A stretch of 64,000 nucleotides of DNA from Stanieria cyanosphaera PCC 7437 (GCF_000317575.1 NC_019748.1:3740501-3804500); one strand, 5' to 3'; positions 28,105 through 38,241 are shown, numbered from the stretch's first letter. The notes: generated by a model not told the origin, from the letters alone. Program-made: numbers and translations.

Positions 28105-28383
28105 CTATTGAAAAGTTTGTTGATAAACTTGATTAAGTTTTTGATATTCATGGGAAACATTACTCTGGCGTAATTTCCGTAACCGATTTTCCACCAATAA
28201 ACGAGCATCAGAACGGCTAATTGGCTCAAAGGTTAAGTTACCCGAAGTAATAACTACGATAAAGAAAAGACGTTGAGCGTAGAGAGTAGTAAACAGTTCC
28301 CGATCATTTTCAATCAGGCAAATGCGATAGAGAAGACCAAAAGTAGGATGGTTGAGATAGGTTTCGTTACTTTGATGGTTCAC
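28105..28383 (-). CDS. pipX: PII-interacting protein X
   Basis: 92 residues. The N-terminal Tudor-like domain is unmistakable: NETYLNHPTFGLLYRICL, then LFTTLYAQRLFFIV, followed by helices ending in LRKLRQSNVSHEYQKL. PipX is a cyanobacterial co-activator that binds the nitrogen regulator NtcA at high 2-oxoglutarate and the PII signalling protein at low 2-oxoglutarate. Single gene, transcribed divergently from nrdA across about 390 bases. No NtcA consensus (GTA-N8-TAC) was found upstream. Confidence 0.95.
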   Translation of the reverse strand: MNHQSNETYLNHPTFGLLYRICLIENDRELFTTLYAQRLFFIVVITSGNLTFEPISRSDARLLVENRLRKLRQSNVSHEYQKLNQVYQQTFQ

Positions 28384-28666
28384 TAAACAATTAGTTAATT
28401 AAAGTGAGTCGCTATTATCTGAATATTTTCAAATTATAATCGCCACTTGCCAATTTATTCGCTAGTAACGAAAAGGATTTGTCAATTTCTGATCAAACTT
28501 AAGCTTAGTTTTCAATTAACCATTAACAATCAACGCTCAATCAGTATCGAACGAGTGTACCTCATAGAGCGTGAGAACTGCTATAACTGCTGACTAGCGA
28601 TCGCTGATAAATTGTATTTGATTTGACATTGAGTTGCTAAAAATTAATCTTAATACTCAGCCAGAA
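28384..28666. other. Divergent pipX-nrdA intergenic region
   Basis: No credible ORF; one HIP1 site near 28601 and short repeats of the AACTGCTATAACTGCTGACT kind near 28576. Together with the following operator region it separates the two genes by about 390 bases. Confidence 0.5.
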
Positions 28667-28724
28667 TAACTAGATGTAGAGTAATAAAAGCTTAATCTTC
28701 CACGAAAGACACTAGATGTATAAA
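28667..28724 (+). promoter_or_regulatory. Paired NrdR-box-like operator upstream of nrdA
   Basis: Two related 16-mers: TAACTAGATGTAGAGT (28667-28682) and ACACTAGATGTATAAA (28709-28724). Against the NrdR-type palindrome ACACTATATATAGTGT they match at 11 and 10 positions. Their starts are 42 bases apart, about four helical turns. A -10-like TATATTAT follows at about 28734. The nrdB gene has the same arrangement. Confidence 0.6.
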
Positions 28725-28774
28725 AAGTTGGGTTATATTATAAATCCAGGTAATTAACTTGTTTCAAGAAGCAT

Positions 28775-31042
28775 ATGCAACAAACCCTATCGCCACAACC
28801 CAACCTTCTTACACACAATACCAGTAATATTCAGGTGATTAGGAGAGATGGTTCTACTACTCTCCTCAATATTGCTAAAATTCGCTCTGTGGTAGAGTGG
28901 GCTTGTGAGGGCAAAGAAGTTAATCCTATTACTTTGGAAGCTGGACTCACCACTAGACTAAAAAATGGGGTTACTACCAGAGAAATTCAAGATAATTTAA
29001 TCGATTGCGCCTTGGGAATGTGTAGTCCTTCTGAACCAGAATGGCGTTATGTAGCAGGTAGATTACATATCTGGAATCTCTGGAAAGATGTGATTGTGAG
29101 TCGTGGTTATGGCTATGGAGATTACGCTAAGACAGTAAGATTACAAGTCGAAGCAAATCAATATGATCGCCAAATCCTCACTTATTCTACTGAAGAATTA
29201 TCTTTGGCAGGAACTTGGATCAATCAAGAATGGGACAAAGATTATGATTATGCTGGGGCAGTTTTGTTAACTAAACGCTATCTGTTGCCTGATGAATTGC
29301 CACAAGAAGCGTTTTTGACTTGTGCTTTATTACTCGCCTCAGTAGAAGCACCTCAGCAAAGATTAATAGTTGCTCAACAGTTTTATGAAGCGATCGCTCG
29401 TAGAAAAATTTCTCTAGCTACACCAATTTTAGCTAATTTAAGAATTCCGAACGGTTCTTTAAGTAGTTGTTTTATTACGGCGATTGACGACAATTTAGAA
29501 AGTATTTTTGGTGAAATTACTAATACTGCCAGAATTTCCAAGAATGGTGGTGGGGTTGGGGTCAATGTCAGTAGAATTCGGTCAACTGGAAGCTGGGTAA
29601 TGGGCAAGAAAAATGCCTCTGGTGGAGTTGTACCTTGGATTAAATTACTCAATGATACTGCGATCGCGGTTAATCAAGGCGGGCGTAGGGCTGGTGCGGT
29701 TACCGTTGGTGTTGATATTTGGCATTTGGATGTTCCAGAATTCCTGGAAATGCAAACAGAAAATGGAGATCAACGCCGTAAAGCTTATGATGTCTTTCCC
29801 CAGCTAGTTATTACTGATGAATTCATGCGTAGGGTAGTAGCTAAACAAGAATGGACATTAGTAGATCCCTATGAAGTTAGAACGAAATTAGGAATTGAAC
29901 TTGCCACCTTATGGGGCGAACAATTTGAAACTGCTTATCGTCAGATTGAATCAGAACTAGATCAAACAATTACTCTCTACAAAAAAATTAACGCCCGCGA
30001 ATTGTTTAAAGAGATCATGCGATCGCAGGTAGAAACGGGAATGCCCTATTTGGCGTTTAAAGATACTATTAATCGGGCAAATCCCAATCAACACGAAGGT
30101 TACATTCCTGGGGTTAATTTATGTTGTGAAAGCTTTAGTAATGTTAAACCAGGAGTAGAAAGCCACTGTTGTAATTTGGTTTCGATTAATCTAGCTAACA
30201 CAGAAGAAACCGAACTACCTAATATCTGTCAGTTAGCAGTCCGAATTTTAGATAATACCATCGATCTAACTAACCCTCCTTTTGCAGCTTCAAAAAACCA
30301 TAACGATAAATACCGCACCATTGGCGTAGGTTGTATGGGTTTAGCTGATTGGTTGGCAAAAAGACGTTTAACTTATGATCATCTGAGCGAAATTAGCTAT
30401 CTGTTTGAAGAATTTGGCTATTGGTGTACCCATGCTTCAATGGAATTAGCCAAAGAAAGAGGTGCATATTCCGCCTTTGCAGGTAGTGAATGGAGTAAAG
30501 GGAAATTAATTGGTGCTAAACCTCTAGAATGGTTTTTAGAAAACGCTAGAGATCAAGAACGTTGGGTAAATCTATCTCAAGATATTCAAACACACGGCAT
30601 TCGTAATTCCCATATTAGCGCGATCGCTCCTAATACTTCTTCTTCTTTGGTTCAAGGTTGTACAGCTAGCGTTTTACCTGCTTATAGCAAGTTTTTCTAT
30701 GATAAATGGGCTAAGGGTGCTGTTCCCATCGCCCCACCTTTCCTTCAGGATTTCTTTTGGTTTTACCCCGAAAATAAGTCTTTAGACCAGAGAAAAGTAG
30801 TTAAAGCAGTTGCTACGATGCAAAAGTGGATTGATACGGGTATTTCGATGGAATTACTCTTTAATCTTAATCAAGGCGTATATTTTCCTAACGAACCTGA
30901 AAGATGTCTCAAAGCTAAAGATATCTATGAAACTCTAATTTTGGCCTGGGAATCAGGTTGTAAGGCAGTATATTATATCCGTACTGTACAAAAAGACGAT
31001 TTCAAAGAGTCAAACGATACTTGTGTAGCTTGCGCTAATTAA
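28775..31042 (+). CDS. nrdA: Class I ribonucleoside-diphosphate reductase, large (alpha) subunit
   Basis: 755 residues. An N-terminal ATP-cone (IQVIRRDGSTTLLNIAKI) senses dATP/ATP. Catalytic features are complete: Cys in GSLSSCFI, the N-x-C-x-E motif in VNLCCES, Cys in SHCCNLVSINLA, the radical-transfer Tyr pair in KAVYYIRT, and a C-terminal C-x-x-C (CVACAN) for reduction by thioredoxin or glutaredoxin. The enzyme makes deoxyribonucleotides with the NrdB radical subunit encoded 0.9 kb downstream. A DUF29 gene lies between them. Regulation by NrdR is suggested by the boxes upstream. Confidence 0.96.
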   Translation: MQQTLSPQPNLLTHNTSNIQVIRRDGSTTLLNIAKIRSVVEWACEGKEVNPITLEAGLTTRLKNGVTTREIQDNLIDCALGMCSPSEPEWRYVAGRLHIWNLWKDVIVSRGYGYGDYAKTVRLQVEANQYDRQILTYSTEELSLAGTWINQEWDKDYDYAGAVLLTKRYLLPDELPQEAFLTCALLLASVEAPQQRLIVAQQFYEAIARRKISLATPILANLRIPNGSLSSCFITAIDDNLESIFGEITNTARISKNGGGVGVNVSRIRSTGSWVMGKKNASGGVVPWIKLLNDTAIAVNQGGRRAGAVTVGVDIWHLDVPEFLEMQTENGDQRRKAYDVFPQLVITDEFMRRVVAKQEWTLVDPYEVRTKLGIELATLWGEQFETAYRQIESELDQTITLYKKINARELFKEIMRSQVETGMPYLAFKDTINRANPNQHEGYIPGVNLCCESFSNVKPGVESHCCNLVSINLANTEETELPNICQLAVRILDNTIDLTNPPFAASKNHNDKYRTIGVGCMGLADWLAKRRLTYDHLSEISYLFEEFGYWCTHASMELAKERGAYSAFAGSEWSKGKLIGAKPLEWFLENARDQERWVNLSQDIQTHGIRNSHISAIAPNTSSSLVQGCTASVLPAYSKFFYDKWAKGAVPIAPPFLQDFFWFYPENKSLDQRKVVKAVATMQKWIDTGISMELLFNLNQGVYFPNEPERCLKAKDIYETLILAWESGCKAVYYIRTVQKDDFKESNDTCVACAN

Positions 31043-31142
31043 AGTTTTTCATTGTTGTAGTAGAGGCAATTGATTGATTGTCTCTCTCTAAGCCTTGTCC
31101 TGAACACAACCTTTACTATAAAAAAAGTATGATTGAAATGAT

Positions 31143-31658
31143 ATGATGCAAATGCCTGAAGCAAACTCAAAGACGGCAAAGACTTCAATGCCTTCATCAA
31201 ATCTCTACGAAACTGATTTTTATGCTTGGACACAGACACAAGCAGTCTTGCTTCGTGAACAACAATGGAATCAGGTTGACTTGCCAAACTTGATTGAGGA
31301 GATTGAATCTTTGGGTAAGCAGCAACGACAGGAACTTCGCAACCGTCTAAGTGTGCTGATTGGACATCTATTAAAATGGCAATATCAACCTCAACATCGC
31401 AGTCGTAGTTGGCTAGCGACAATTCGTATTCAACGTCGTGACACTATACAATTACTGAAAGATAATCCAAGTCTCAAACCTTATCTTGATGAGGCGTTAG
31501 AGGAAGCGTATGAAAATGCTAGAGATTTAGCGATGGGAGAAACTAATTTACCAGAACAAACCTTTCCTTTCAGTTGTCTTTATACTGTCACAGAAATTCT
31601 CGACAATCGCTTTTACCCAGGTGAGCAGAGTGAATTAGTAGAAGGTTCGGAATCTTAA
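31143..31658 (+). CDS. DUF29 family protein
   Basis: 171 residues. The core (NLYETDFYAWTQTQAVLLRE, then LIEEIESLGKQQRQELRNRL and HLLKWQYQPQHRSRSW) is the DUF29 pattern, very frequent and often multi-copy in cyanobacteria. Its function is unknown. It lies between nrdA and nrdB on the same strand, but nrdB has its own operator-like region, so a link to ribonucleotide reduction is not implied. Start ATG at 31143. Confidence 0.88.
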   Translation: MMQMPEANSKTAKTSMPSSNLYETDFYAWTQTQAVLLREQQWNQVDLPNLIEEIESLGKQQRQELRNRLSVLIGHLLKWQYQPQHRSRSWLATIRIQRRDTIQLLKDNPSLKPYLDEALEEAYENARDLAMGETNLPEQTFPFSCLYTVTEILDNRFYPGEQSELVEGSES

Positions 31659-31858
31659 AAATTGATAGCGTGATGTTTTCTTTGGCGAGGCACTGCCTGA
31701 TTGCTGTTAATAATTAACAGTTTAGCTTTACTTTTTGATGAGTAACTAATTGATTCACAAGAGCGATATTTGGGGCGTATCTATCTCAAAGGATAGAGTG
31801 AGAATTCTCGTTCGGAATTTTTAAAATTGATATTTTTCCTCACCTAAAATAGTAATTA

Positions 31859-31916
31859 TATATAGATATAGCGTTATAAAACTGATTTTGTTAAGCTAAA
31901 ACACTACATATAGGAT
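31859..31916 (+). promoter_or_regulatory. Paired NrdR-box-like operator upstream of nrdB
   Basis: TATATAGATATAGCGT (31859-31874) and ACACTACATATAGGAT (31901-31916) match ACACTATATATAGTGT at 10 and 13 of 16 positions. Their starts are 42 bases apart, the same spacing as at nrdA. The second box overlaps a -10-like TAGGATAAT, so binding would block the promoter. It lies 34 bases before the nrdB start. Confidence 0.62.
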
Positions 31917-31949
31917 AATCTTAGAGATTAACTTGCTCAAACCGTACTT

Positions 31950-33014
31950 ATGACTTCTTTTTTATCCGATCAAAACAAAATGTTAGCCAATCCAATTTTT
32001 AATCCTCAAGGAGACGACAGAATTGAAAATCGCTCGATTTGGTTTGGTAAGACAACTAATTTAATGCAACTAAACGATGTCCGCTATTCTTGGGCAATTG
32101 GATTGTATCAACAAATGCGGGAAAACTTTTGGATTCCGCAAAAACTTGATCTGACTCAAGATGTCACTGATTATTGGAATTTAACTGCTGAAGAGAGATA
32201 TGCCTATGATGGCATTTTGAGTTATCTTACCTTTTTAGATTCTGTTCAAACTTGCAATATCCCGCACCTCAAAAGTTGTGTTACTGCACCAGAAGTAAGT
32301 TTGTGTATGGCAGAACAAATTTCTCAAGAGGGAATGCACAACCAAAGTTATCAATATATTATCGAAACAGTCATTCCTAGCGATCGCAGAAGTACGGTTT
32401 ATGATTTCTGGCGTACAGATAAAGTTTTAGCAGATCGTTGTCAATTTATTGCTGGACTTTATCAAAAATACATCGATCATCCTACTGCGGAAAATTATTT
32501 TACCGCTTTACTGGCAGATTATTTATTGGAAGGCATTTATTTCTACAATGGCTTTATTTATTTTTATAATTTAGCTTCACGGATGTTAATGCCAGGAAGT
32601 GCGGATATTTTTAAAATGATTAATCGTGATGAATTAAGTCACGTCAGACTTTATCAAAAACTTATTCCTGAAGCGCGACAATTATTTATTCATTCAGTGG
32701 ATCAAATTTATGAAATGTTTGACACGGCAGTACAACATGAAGTTAAGTGGACTAATCATATTGTCGGAGATCATATTTTAGGGGTTACTGAAGGAAGTAC
32801 CGAACAATACACCAAGTATTTAGCCAATCTTAGATTGAAAGCAATTGGTTTAGAACCACTTTATCCACAGGAAAAATATCAAAAGAGTCCTTACAGGCAT
32901 TTAGAACGTTTCTCTGATACCAAAAAAGAAGGTCATACAAAGGCTAATTTCTTTGAAGCTGGAGTTACTAGTTATGTCATGTCTTCTGGAATTGGCGGTT
33001 GGGATGAAATTTAA
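31950..33014 (+). CDS. nrdB: Class I ribonucleoside-diphosphate reductase, small (beta) subunit
   Basis: 354 residues of the ferritin-like R2 fold. Metal ligands are all recognisable: Asp in TFLDSVQT, Glu and His in QEGMHNQSY, Glu in LLEGIYFY, and Glu and His in RDELSHV. The radical-bearing Tyr position is kept as the last residue of EGMHNQSY (seven after the Glu), so a Tyr-radical enzyme is likely. It forms the cofactor that starts catalysis in NrdA. A hairpin terminator follows. Confidence 0.96.
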   Translation: MTSFLSDQNKMLANPIFNPQGDDRIENRSIWFGKTTNLMQLNDVRYSWAIGLYQQMRENFWIPQKLDLTQDVTDYWNLTAEERYAYDGILSYLTFLDSVQTCNIPHLKSCVTAPEVSLCMAEQISQEGMHNQSYQYIIETVIPSDRRSTVYDFWRTDKVLADRCQFIAGLYQKYIDHPTAENYFTALLADYLLEGIYFYNGFIYFYNLASRMLMPGSADIFKMINRDELSHVRLYQKLIPEARQLFIHSVDQIYEMFDTAVQHEVKWTNHIVGDHILGVTEGSTEQYTKYLANLRLKAIGLEPLYPQEKYQKSPYRHLERFSDTKKEGHTKANFFEAGVTSYVMSSGIGGWDEI

Positions 33015-33033
33015 TTTTAATTAGATTGTGCTA

Positions 33034-33063
33034 GGGACGTAATATACTACGTCCTTATTTTTC
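33034..33063 (+). terminator. nrdB rho-independent terminator
   Basis: Stem GGACGTA (33035-33041) with TACGTCC (33048-33054), 6-base loop, followed by TTATTTTTC. It lies 20 bases after the nrdB stop. Confidence 0.8.
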
Positions 33064-33257
33064 TATCTGTAGCAAACATTTTTTTTAAGAGATCGCTTGT
33101 CAAGATAAATTAGATATAATACTAAAACCCTGTTGGCATAGAGCATTTAAAAGTTACAACGATGATCATCGGGCAATGGTTTCAAGCAAAAAAAGCCCCT
33201 GGTGATAGTTTCACTTGGTATCTTAAAAGTAGTAGCTCAATTTAAAAAGCAAATATT

Positions 33258-34637
33258 ATGGAAAATTCAACTACTGAGCGGTTACAAGATGCAATTGCTA
33301 CTTATCGCAATTCAGTTGATTATTTAGAAATTAGAGTCGAACAGAGTGAATCAACTAGTTTAGCTTTTCGAGGCAAACAATTAGATGCAGTCAATCGTAG
33401 TTTTGCTTTGGCAGGTGGAATACGTGCTTGTCATCAAGGTGGTTGGAGTTTTGTTACTTTTAATGGTTTAGAAGAGTTAAAACCAAGAATTGAAGAAGCT
33501 ATTGCTCAGGCAAAATTGGTTGGTAAAGAAACTACTCAACTAGCTGCGATCGCTACCATCGAAGATTATGTTAAAGTCGAACTAAAACGAGATCCTCGTG
33601 GTGTTTCTCTGCAAGATAAACGTCAAATTTTAGAAGCTTACAACCAGTTAATTTTAGAATATGACCCACGCATTCAAACTACAATGAGCAGTTTGGGTGA
33701 TGTTTTTACTACCAATTACTTTGTTAATTCGGTTGGTAGTTGTATTGTTCAAGAAAGATTAGATGTTACTGGTAGATTTGGCGCGATCGCAAGAGGCGAA
33801 GGCGGAATTGTTCGTCAAGGTTTTGAATCGATTCATTCTAGAGATGATTTTAATAGTTTAATTGGTGTTGAAGACCGAGTATTAGGTGCAGCTAAACGAG
33901 CAGTTAATCAATTAGAAGCAAATTCGGTCAAAGGTGGACAATATACCGTTATTCTTGACCCTTATCTATCAGGTGTGTTTATTCACGAAGCTTTTGGACA
34001 TTTATCGGAAGCAGATTTTGTTTATGAAAATCCCCGTATGCAAGAACTTTTAACCATTGGTAAACCGTTAGGGATCGAACAACTCAATGTAATTGATGAT
34101 GCTACTTTGGAAAATCTACCTGGTTCAATTAAATACGATGATGAAGGAGTTCCTGGACAAAGAAAATATCTGATTAAAAATGGAGTTTTAACTCAACGTC
34201 TTCATTCGAGAGAAACCGCAGGAAAAATGCAGGAACAACCGACGGGTAATGCGAGGGCGCTCCGTGCCAACTATCCTCCTATTGTTCGGATGACGAATAC
34301 AGCTATTGAACCAGGAAATACTCCTTTTGAAGACATGATTAGTGATATTGAGGAAGGAGTTTATGCTGTCAGAATGTTAGGCGGACAAACCAACGGAGAA
34401 ATGTTTACTTTTGCAGCAGCAGAAGGTTATATGATCCGTAATGGTAAAATTGCCGAACCCGTCAGCGATGTGACTTTAACAGGGAATGTATTTCAAACTC
34501 TCAAAGATATTGAAGCAATTGGTAACGATACCCTCTTTACTAATGGCGGTTGTGGTAAAGGAGGACAGATGCCTCTACCTGTAAGTGTTGGAGGACCTCA
34601 TCTTAGAATTAAAAATGTTGTAGTTGGTGGCAGATAA
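33258..34637 (+). CDS. tldD: TldD-type metalloprotease subunit
   Basis: 459 residues. The zinc-binding H-E-x-x-x-H motif is at about residue 242 in FIHEAFGHLSEAD. The GGIRACHQGGWSF strand near the N-terminus and the C-terminal GGCGKGGQMPLPVSVGGP are typical of TldD. TldD pairs with TldE (PmbA) to form a protease that degrades unfolded peptides and matures some modified peptides; tldE is not in this window. Single gene. Confidence 0.93.
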   Translation: MENSTTERLQDAIATYRNSVDYLEIRVEQSESTSLAFRGKQLDAVNRSFALAGGIRACHQGGWSFVTFNGLEELKPRIEEAIAQAKLVGKETTQLAAIATIEDYVKVELKRDPRGVSLQDKRQILEAYNQLILEYDPRIQTTMSSLGDVFTTNYFVNSVGSCIVQERLDVTGRFGAIARGEGGIVRQGFESIHSRDDFNSLIGVEDRVLGAAKRAVNQLEANSVKGGQYTVILDPYLSGVFIHEAFGHLSEADFVYENPRMQELLTIGKPLGIEQLNVIDDATLENLPGSIKYDDEGVPGQRKYLIKNGVLTQRLHSRETAGKMQEQPTGNARALRANYPPIVRMTNTAIEPGNTPFEDMISDIEEGVYAVRMLGGQTNGEMFTFAAAEGYMIRNGKIAEPVSDVTLTGNVFQTLKDIEAIGNDTLFTNGGCGKGGQMPLPVSVGGPHLRIKNVVVGGR

Positions 34638-35097
34638 TATATAAGCTCGGTCGAATACTGAAAAGGAAAAAAGAGTAGAAAAGGTAGAGGTAGTCGGGAA
34701 GTACATCAAAAAAACAACTCTCGCAACTATCTCTAAATTGTCATAATTTTGTCAATTAATAATTCAAACGATACCAATGCAAATCAGTTTGATCTTGAGA
34801 AAGAAATAATAAAAAAAACGTGGTTGGATTAATTAAATTTATTGAAACTTCTGCAACTCCACTTTTATCAATTCAAAATATTTTAAGAACTTAGACAAAA
34901 ATACTGTGACATCTTAAAGGTAAAAAAATAAGCAGCTAATCTTGTTGTGATAAGACGAAGTTAATAAAGCAGAAATTATCCATTTCTTCATAGAGTGACA
35001 AGCAACTGAAAACCTGGAGATAGTATAAAAATGGTGAAAAGTTACTCTTTCCTTTCCTAGTGTTCTCCTAGTCAAAATAATCACTGATTACTGTTTT
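34638..35097. other. Gene-free region
   Basis: AT-rich, no credible ORF, terminator or repeat recognised between tldD and the next small gene. Confidence 0.45.
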
Positions 35098-35391
35098 ATG
35101 AGAGTTACACTCCAAGACGACATCTTATTTATTAATCATGAAGATTTACCTCCCTATAAAAAAGGAGGTTCTATTGTCAGAAATAGCTACTTTTGGGCGT
35201 TAAAAGCGATCGCTTGTTATACTTCTCGTGACAAAGATTGGGAATTTGACCGCGACGTTTGGGTAGCTTTAAGCAGAATGTTAATGTCTTTTAGTGAATC
35301 GGGTTATTTGGGCGATCGCGAAACGATGTTAGAGTTTCCCCCTGATACCCCTATTCCTCCAGTTTTGCGTTCTGTTTCTACTTGGTTATGA
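35098..35391 (+). CDS. Conserved hypothetical protein, 97 residues
   Basis: Begins [20 protein letters not shown] and carries a helical core with many aromatic residues ([30 protein letters not shown]). No signal peptide or membrane span. It resembles small uncharacterised cyanobacterial proteins, but I cannot name a family. It contains two GCGATCGC sites, like its neighbours. Its last codons overlap the end of convergent murD by six bases (35386-35391). Confidence 0.65.
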   Translation: MRVTLQDDILFINHEDLPPYKKGGSIVRNSYFWALKAIACYTSRDKDWEFDRDVWVALSRMLMSFSESGYLGDRETMLEFPPDTPIPPVLRSVSTWL

Positions 35392-36774
35392 TAACTCTTG
35401 ACAAAGTTGACGAAAATCATCGCCTCGATGTTCAAAACTGCGATATTGATCGAAACTAGCACAGGCAGGAGACAATAAAACTACTTCAGCGTTTTTTTGT
35501 TTGGCTAATTCTACACTTCTAATTACAGCATTTGCCATTGTTTCGACAATTTCAAAGGAATTATAACCACATTCAGTTAATCTTTGAGCAAAAGTAGGTG
35601 CAGCTTCTCCAATTAATAAAACAGTTGCTGCTTTTTGTTTGATTTTCTCAATCCAAGCTAAATCCTCTCCTTCTTTCGCCTCTCCCCCTGCAATTAAAAT
35701 CACTGGCGCATCTACAGAAGCTAACCCTACTTCTGCTGCATCGTAATTAGTTGCTTTACTATCATTAATAAAATCAATTCCCTTAAAAGTGCGAATATAC
35801 TCCAAACGATGAGGTACACCAGAAAAAGTAGCAATAGCTGATGCGATCGCGCCTTGATCAATTCCAGCTAATTTAGTTGCTGCTACTGCCATTAGTAAGT
35901 TTTGTTGATTATGTACTCCAGGCATCTTAAATAACGAGATTGGTAAAATTAACTCTCCGAAAGCTACTACCCATCCATCTTCAAGATAAACCCCTCGTTC
36001 GGTCGAACAAATTAAGCGGTCTTTGCCTTTAATACTTGTCCAATAAGCATTTTGCCATTGTTCTTCTCCTACTTTACGTAAATAGGGATCATCTCCATTA
36101 AAAATTTTGTGGCGACTACGATGTAGCAAAGAAGCTTTGATCTTGTAATAATTTTCTAGGGTTTTGTGACGACTGAGATGATCGGGAGTAAAAGTAGTCC
36201 AAACTCCTATTTGTGGTGAAAGTTGCTCGGATGATTCAATTTGATAACTACTCAATTCAGCGACAATCCAATCAAAAGATTGATCATTAGTTTTTTCTAG
36301 AGCTAATTCACAGGCTGCATAACCAATATTGCCACAAGCAGGCGCATTCAATCCCGCAGCTTGAAAAATTGCTGCAATTAAAGCTGTTGTCGTAGTTTTG
36401 CCGTTAGTACCTGTAATTCCTACCCAAGGTACTGATTTGAGATAACGCCAAGCGAGTTCAATTTCTCCAATTGTGTCAATTTTTTTTTCTCTTGCCTCAA
36501 TCAATGGAGGGAGATCCCAAGGAACGCCAGGACTAACAACTAGCAATTTGGGTAAATCTGCCGAATTGAGCAATTGAGGTTGACCTAGTTGAAGTTTAAT
36601 CTTCTCTTGTGCCAATTTTGCTTTTAAGGCTTGAAATTCGCTTCGATTAGAGCGAGAAATCAGATTTTCTTCACTAGCAGCATCAGCAATTGTAACTTCC
36701 CACCCATCTTGACTGAGTAATTTAGCAGCAGCAATTCCCGATCTTCCTAATCCAATAATTTGAGCTTTGGGCAT
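35386..36774 (-). CDS. murD: UDP-N-acetylmuramoyl-L-alanine--D-glutamate ligase
   Basis: 462 residues. The N-terminal Rossmann-like UDP-binding domain starts [20 protein letters not shown]. The ATP-binding loop is [12 protein letters not shown], then [19 protein letters not shown] and [10 protein letters not shown], the usual Mur ligase series. It adds D-glutamate to the peptidoglycan precursor in the cytoplasm. It is a stand-alone gene rather than part of a dcw cluster, as is common in cyanobacteria. Confidence 0.96.
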   Translation of the reverse strand: MPKAQIIGLGRSGIAAAKLLSQDGWEVTIADAASEENLISRSNRSEFQALKAKLAQEKIKLQLGQPQLLNSADLPKLLVVSPGVPWDLPPLIEAREKKIDTIGEIELAWRYLKSVPWVGITGTNGKTTTTALIAAIFQAAGLNAPACGNIGYAACELALEKTNDQSFDWIVAELSSYQIESSEQLSPQIGVWTTFTPDHLSRHKTLENYYKIKASLLHRSRHKIFNGDDPYLRKVGEEQWQNAYWTSIKGKDRLICSTERGVYLEDGWVVAFGELILPISLFKMPGVHNQQNLLMAVAATKLAGIDQGAIASAIATFSGVPHRLEYIRTFKGIDFINDSKATNYDAAEVGLASVDAPVILIAGGEAKEGEDLAWIEKIKQKAATVLLIGEAAPTFAQRLTECGYNSFEIVETMANAVIRSVELAKQKNAEVVLLSPACASFDQYRSFEHRGDDFRQLCQELS

Positions 36775-37132
36775 ATTTTCACGTAGTAATAATCCCCGAT
36801 TCAGCCTTTAATAGTATTGCTTATTTTCGCGATCGACAACACTCTCAGAGGGGATAAAGCCTAAAAATAAGTAGTGAACAGTACACCAATTCTGAGCGAG
36901 GCGAAGAATCTCCGCAGTCAAAACTTTTTTGAGGCTACAAAAGTAAAATAGCAAGAATGAGATTCGGTTGATTTTCATCTATCTGACAGAGATTAAGCAA
37001 ATACTCTTAATTTCCAACTTCGATTATTTGACCTTTGAGATCCTTGCTTTTGTATTGCAAATGTTTTAAAATACAATTAAAGTAAATTTATCATGCAAAA
37101 TATAATTCTTATCTACACAGGAGATAATCCAA
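36775..37132. other. Intergenic region between murD and a small gene
   Basis: No credible ORF. AGGAGA seven bases before the ATG at 37133 is a strong ribosome binding site for the next gene. Nothing else recognised. Confidence 0.5.
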
Positions 37133-37342
37133 ATGACTAACTCTTTAATTGAAAAACAAATTATTACTAAACTACAACAACTCGATGCTCAACAACAACA
37201 GCAAGTACTTAATTTTACTCGGTTTTTAATTAATAATAATTCTGTTAATAATTTCGAGTTAAACAATACTTTGACCAACCAAAATAATGGCATAATTGTA
37301 GAAAACATTGAAAAATGTTCAGAGTTAACTAATTGGTATTAA
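37133..37342 (+). CDS. Small antitoxin-like protein without a visible toxin
   Basis: 69 residues with a strong AGGAGA ribosome binding site. The N-terminal part (LIEKQIITKLQQLDAQQQQQVLNF) has the helix pattern of DUF2281-like antitoxin proteins, in which a 'lipids-QQ-V-L-x-F' helix is followed by a toxin-binding tail. The tail here is asparagine-rich. No toxin gene follows; the next gene is convergent. It may be an orphan antitoxin or an unrelated small regulator. Confidence 0.5.
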   Translation: MTNSLIEKQIITKLQQLDAQQQQQVLNFTRFLINNNSVNNFELNNTLTNQNNGIIVENIEKCSELTNWY

Positions 37343-37464
37343 TAATTTTACTAAATATACTGTAATTAATTAACTTCATACTTGTTACCCAAACAATTCA
37401 AAAATTCCTCTAAAAAAACTCTTTTATTTATTCAAATACTTAAAAGTTATTATTAATTAAATAA

Positions 37465-38241
37465 TTATAGGTAATAAATCTGCCAAGCTTGCCAAAAAAT
37501 ATAAATTGCTAAAATTCCCAATAAAATGTTAAAACCAAAACTAACAGCTTTGTCAGGTAACTTAGGTAAAAAGCGAGTACTGATTTGGGCTCCAACTAAT
37601 CCACCTAAACCTAAAATAATTCCTTCTAACCATAAAATATTGCCTTGATAAGCGTGGCCAAGACAAGCAGAAATTGAAGTAATTACAATTACTCCTAAAC
37701 TAGTTTGAATTGCTACTTTAATTTGTTCTCCTAACAAAAGTATTTGTAAAGGAACCATAATTACACCACCACCAATCCCAAATAAACCAGCTAAAAAACC
37801 AGCAGTACCACCAGTGATAAGTCTGGCAAGACTAGGATTAGTGTTTGTTTCTCTTGTTTTGAAGTTAGTAGTAACTAATCGTTTACGAAAATTAGTTAGA
37901 AATATATTAATTATCAAAAAAATTCCAAAAGCAATTAATAGAATAGCTCCAGGAATATTACTAGCTAAAAAAGCTCCTATTTGGGCAGTAGCGATCGAGG
38001 GTAATCCTAATAAAATTACTCGTCGAAAATTTAAGTATCCCATTCGCCAATTTTGAATACTACCAGAAACAGAAGTCATAATAATAGCTAAACTGCTGGT
38101 AGCAACTGCTTGTACTGGAGTATAACCAAAAGCCTTAATTATTGGTACTAAAACAGTACCACCGCCAATACCAAATATCCCAGCCAAAAAACCTGAAAAT
38201 AAACCTAAACTACTGAGAGTTAATAAATAATTAAAATTCAT
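37465..38241 (-). CDS. TauE/SafE (TSUP) family membrane permease
   Basis: 258 residues, about eight helices. Two internal repeats each carry the family motif: GFLAGIFGIGGGTVLVP near the N-terminus and GFLAGLFGIGGGVIMVP in the second half. The family exports or imports small sulfur-containing anions such as sulfite or sulfoacetate; the substrate here is unknown. It may be co-transcribed with the gene upstream, 82 bases away. Confidence 0.92.
   Translation of the reverse strand: MNFNYLLTLSSLGLFSGFLAGIFGIGGGTVLVPIIKAFGYTPVQAVATSSLAIIMTSVSGSIQNWRMGYLNFRRVILLGLPSIATAQIGAFLASNIPGAILLIAFGIFLIINIFLTNFRKRLVTTNFKTRETNTNPSLARLITGGTAGFLAGLFGIGGGVIMVPLQILLLGEQIKVAIQTSLGVIVITSISACLGHAYQGNILWLEGIILGLGGLVGAQISTRFLPKLPDKAVSFGFNILLGILAIYIFWQAWQIYYL

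Noticed and set aside
28384-28774. NtcA-binding site controlling pipX
   Set aside because: I looked for GTA-N8-TAC with a suitably spaced -10 and did not find one.
31039-31422. 127-residue minus-strand ORF after nrdA
   Set aside because: Antisense to the DUF29 gene, which has a clear family match on the plus strand.
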